Shown one piece after another: positions 63,889 through 64,000 of a stretch of DNA of 64,000 nt. Under the pieces are notes generated by a model. That model was not told the origin of the DNA, did not search any database, and worked only from the letters and a program-made list of their open reading frames with translations. Made by a program: the position numbers and the translations under genes. Each line of letters opens with the position of its first letter. Positions within the stretch are counted from its first letter, which is position 1. Origin of the DNA: Apostichopus japonicus (lineage: Eukaryota; Echinodermata; Holothuroidea; Aspidochirotida; Stichopodidae); assembly GCF_037975245.1 (NCBI RefSeq), contig NC_092569.1, forward strand, positions 20,453,001 to 20,517,000, read 5' to 3'.

Positions 63889-64000
63889 CTGCAGAGACAA
63901 ATAATTGTGTTACAACTTTTGGAGTAATTTAGATGATAAAGGAGATGTTCCTTTCAACATGAAAAACAAAACGAAATAACAATGAACTAACAATTAAATG

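Overview
This is AT-rich, intron-rich animal genomic DNA. Long introns, split secreted and membrane proteins, hAT and LINE relics, many minisatellites and TA microsatellites point to a marine invertebrate. An echinoderm such as a sea cucumber or sea urchin is the best guess from domain content and repeat style, but the species cannot be fixed from the window. No bacterial or viral gene organisation is present.

Three host genes can be assembled exon by exon with matching splice phases. (1) A plus-strand gene at 7090-20497 has five coding exons and encodes about 302 aa: signal peptide, one F5/8 type C (discoidin) domain, one C-type lectin domain with EPN and WND motifs, then stop. (2) A minus-strand gene at 59281-36901 has six coding exons (about 182 aa): signal peptide, a small four-cysteine module, two EGF domains from a recent 2-kb tandem duplication, a transmembrane exon and a very short cytoplasmic tail. 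(3) A minus-strand paralog enters from beyond the right edge and ends at 60887. It has four EGF exons in view, a transmembrane exon and a 37-residue tail. Genes 2 and 3 lie head to tail and share exon phases, the phase-2 intron after the transmembrane segment and the acceptor of the last exon.

Most of the rest is mobile and repetitive DNA. Several hAT-type non-autonomous elements keep 8-bp target-site duplications (2590-3045, 15688-16175, 30173-30686, 33094-34422, 34600-34870, 57474-58210). A distinct family with TATGGCAAGCC ends and 6-bp target-site duplications occurs twice (1147-1596, 10508-12084). Both copies are built from arrays of short palindromes, and one carries an ORF and a consensus E2F-type site. 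There is a hAT transposase C-terminal fragment (26034-26340), a broken L1/Tx1-like LINE (about 47457-49150, minus), foldback elements (17847-18127, 62284-62713, 18764-19021), a tRNA-derived SINE-like element joined to a hammerhead-like core (59845-59935), and minisatellites with units of 17, 21, about 30, 36, about 39, 46 and 53 bp.

Region by region: 1-7.0 kb is upstream DNA with repeats; 7.1-20.5 kb is the discoidin-lectin gene; 20.5-36.4 kb is gene-poor, transposon-rich DNA; 36.9-59.3 kb is the short EGF membrane gene with a LINE, satellites and AGGTCA-rich repeats in its introns; 59.3-60.9 kb is the intergenic gap; 60.9-64 kb is the second EGF membrane gene. A carbohydrate- and surface-binding secreted protein lies beside EGF cell-surface proteins, but no shared pathway can be shown from the sequence.
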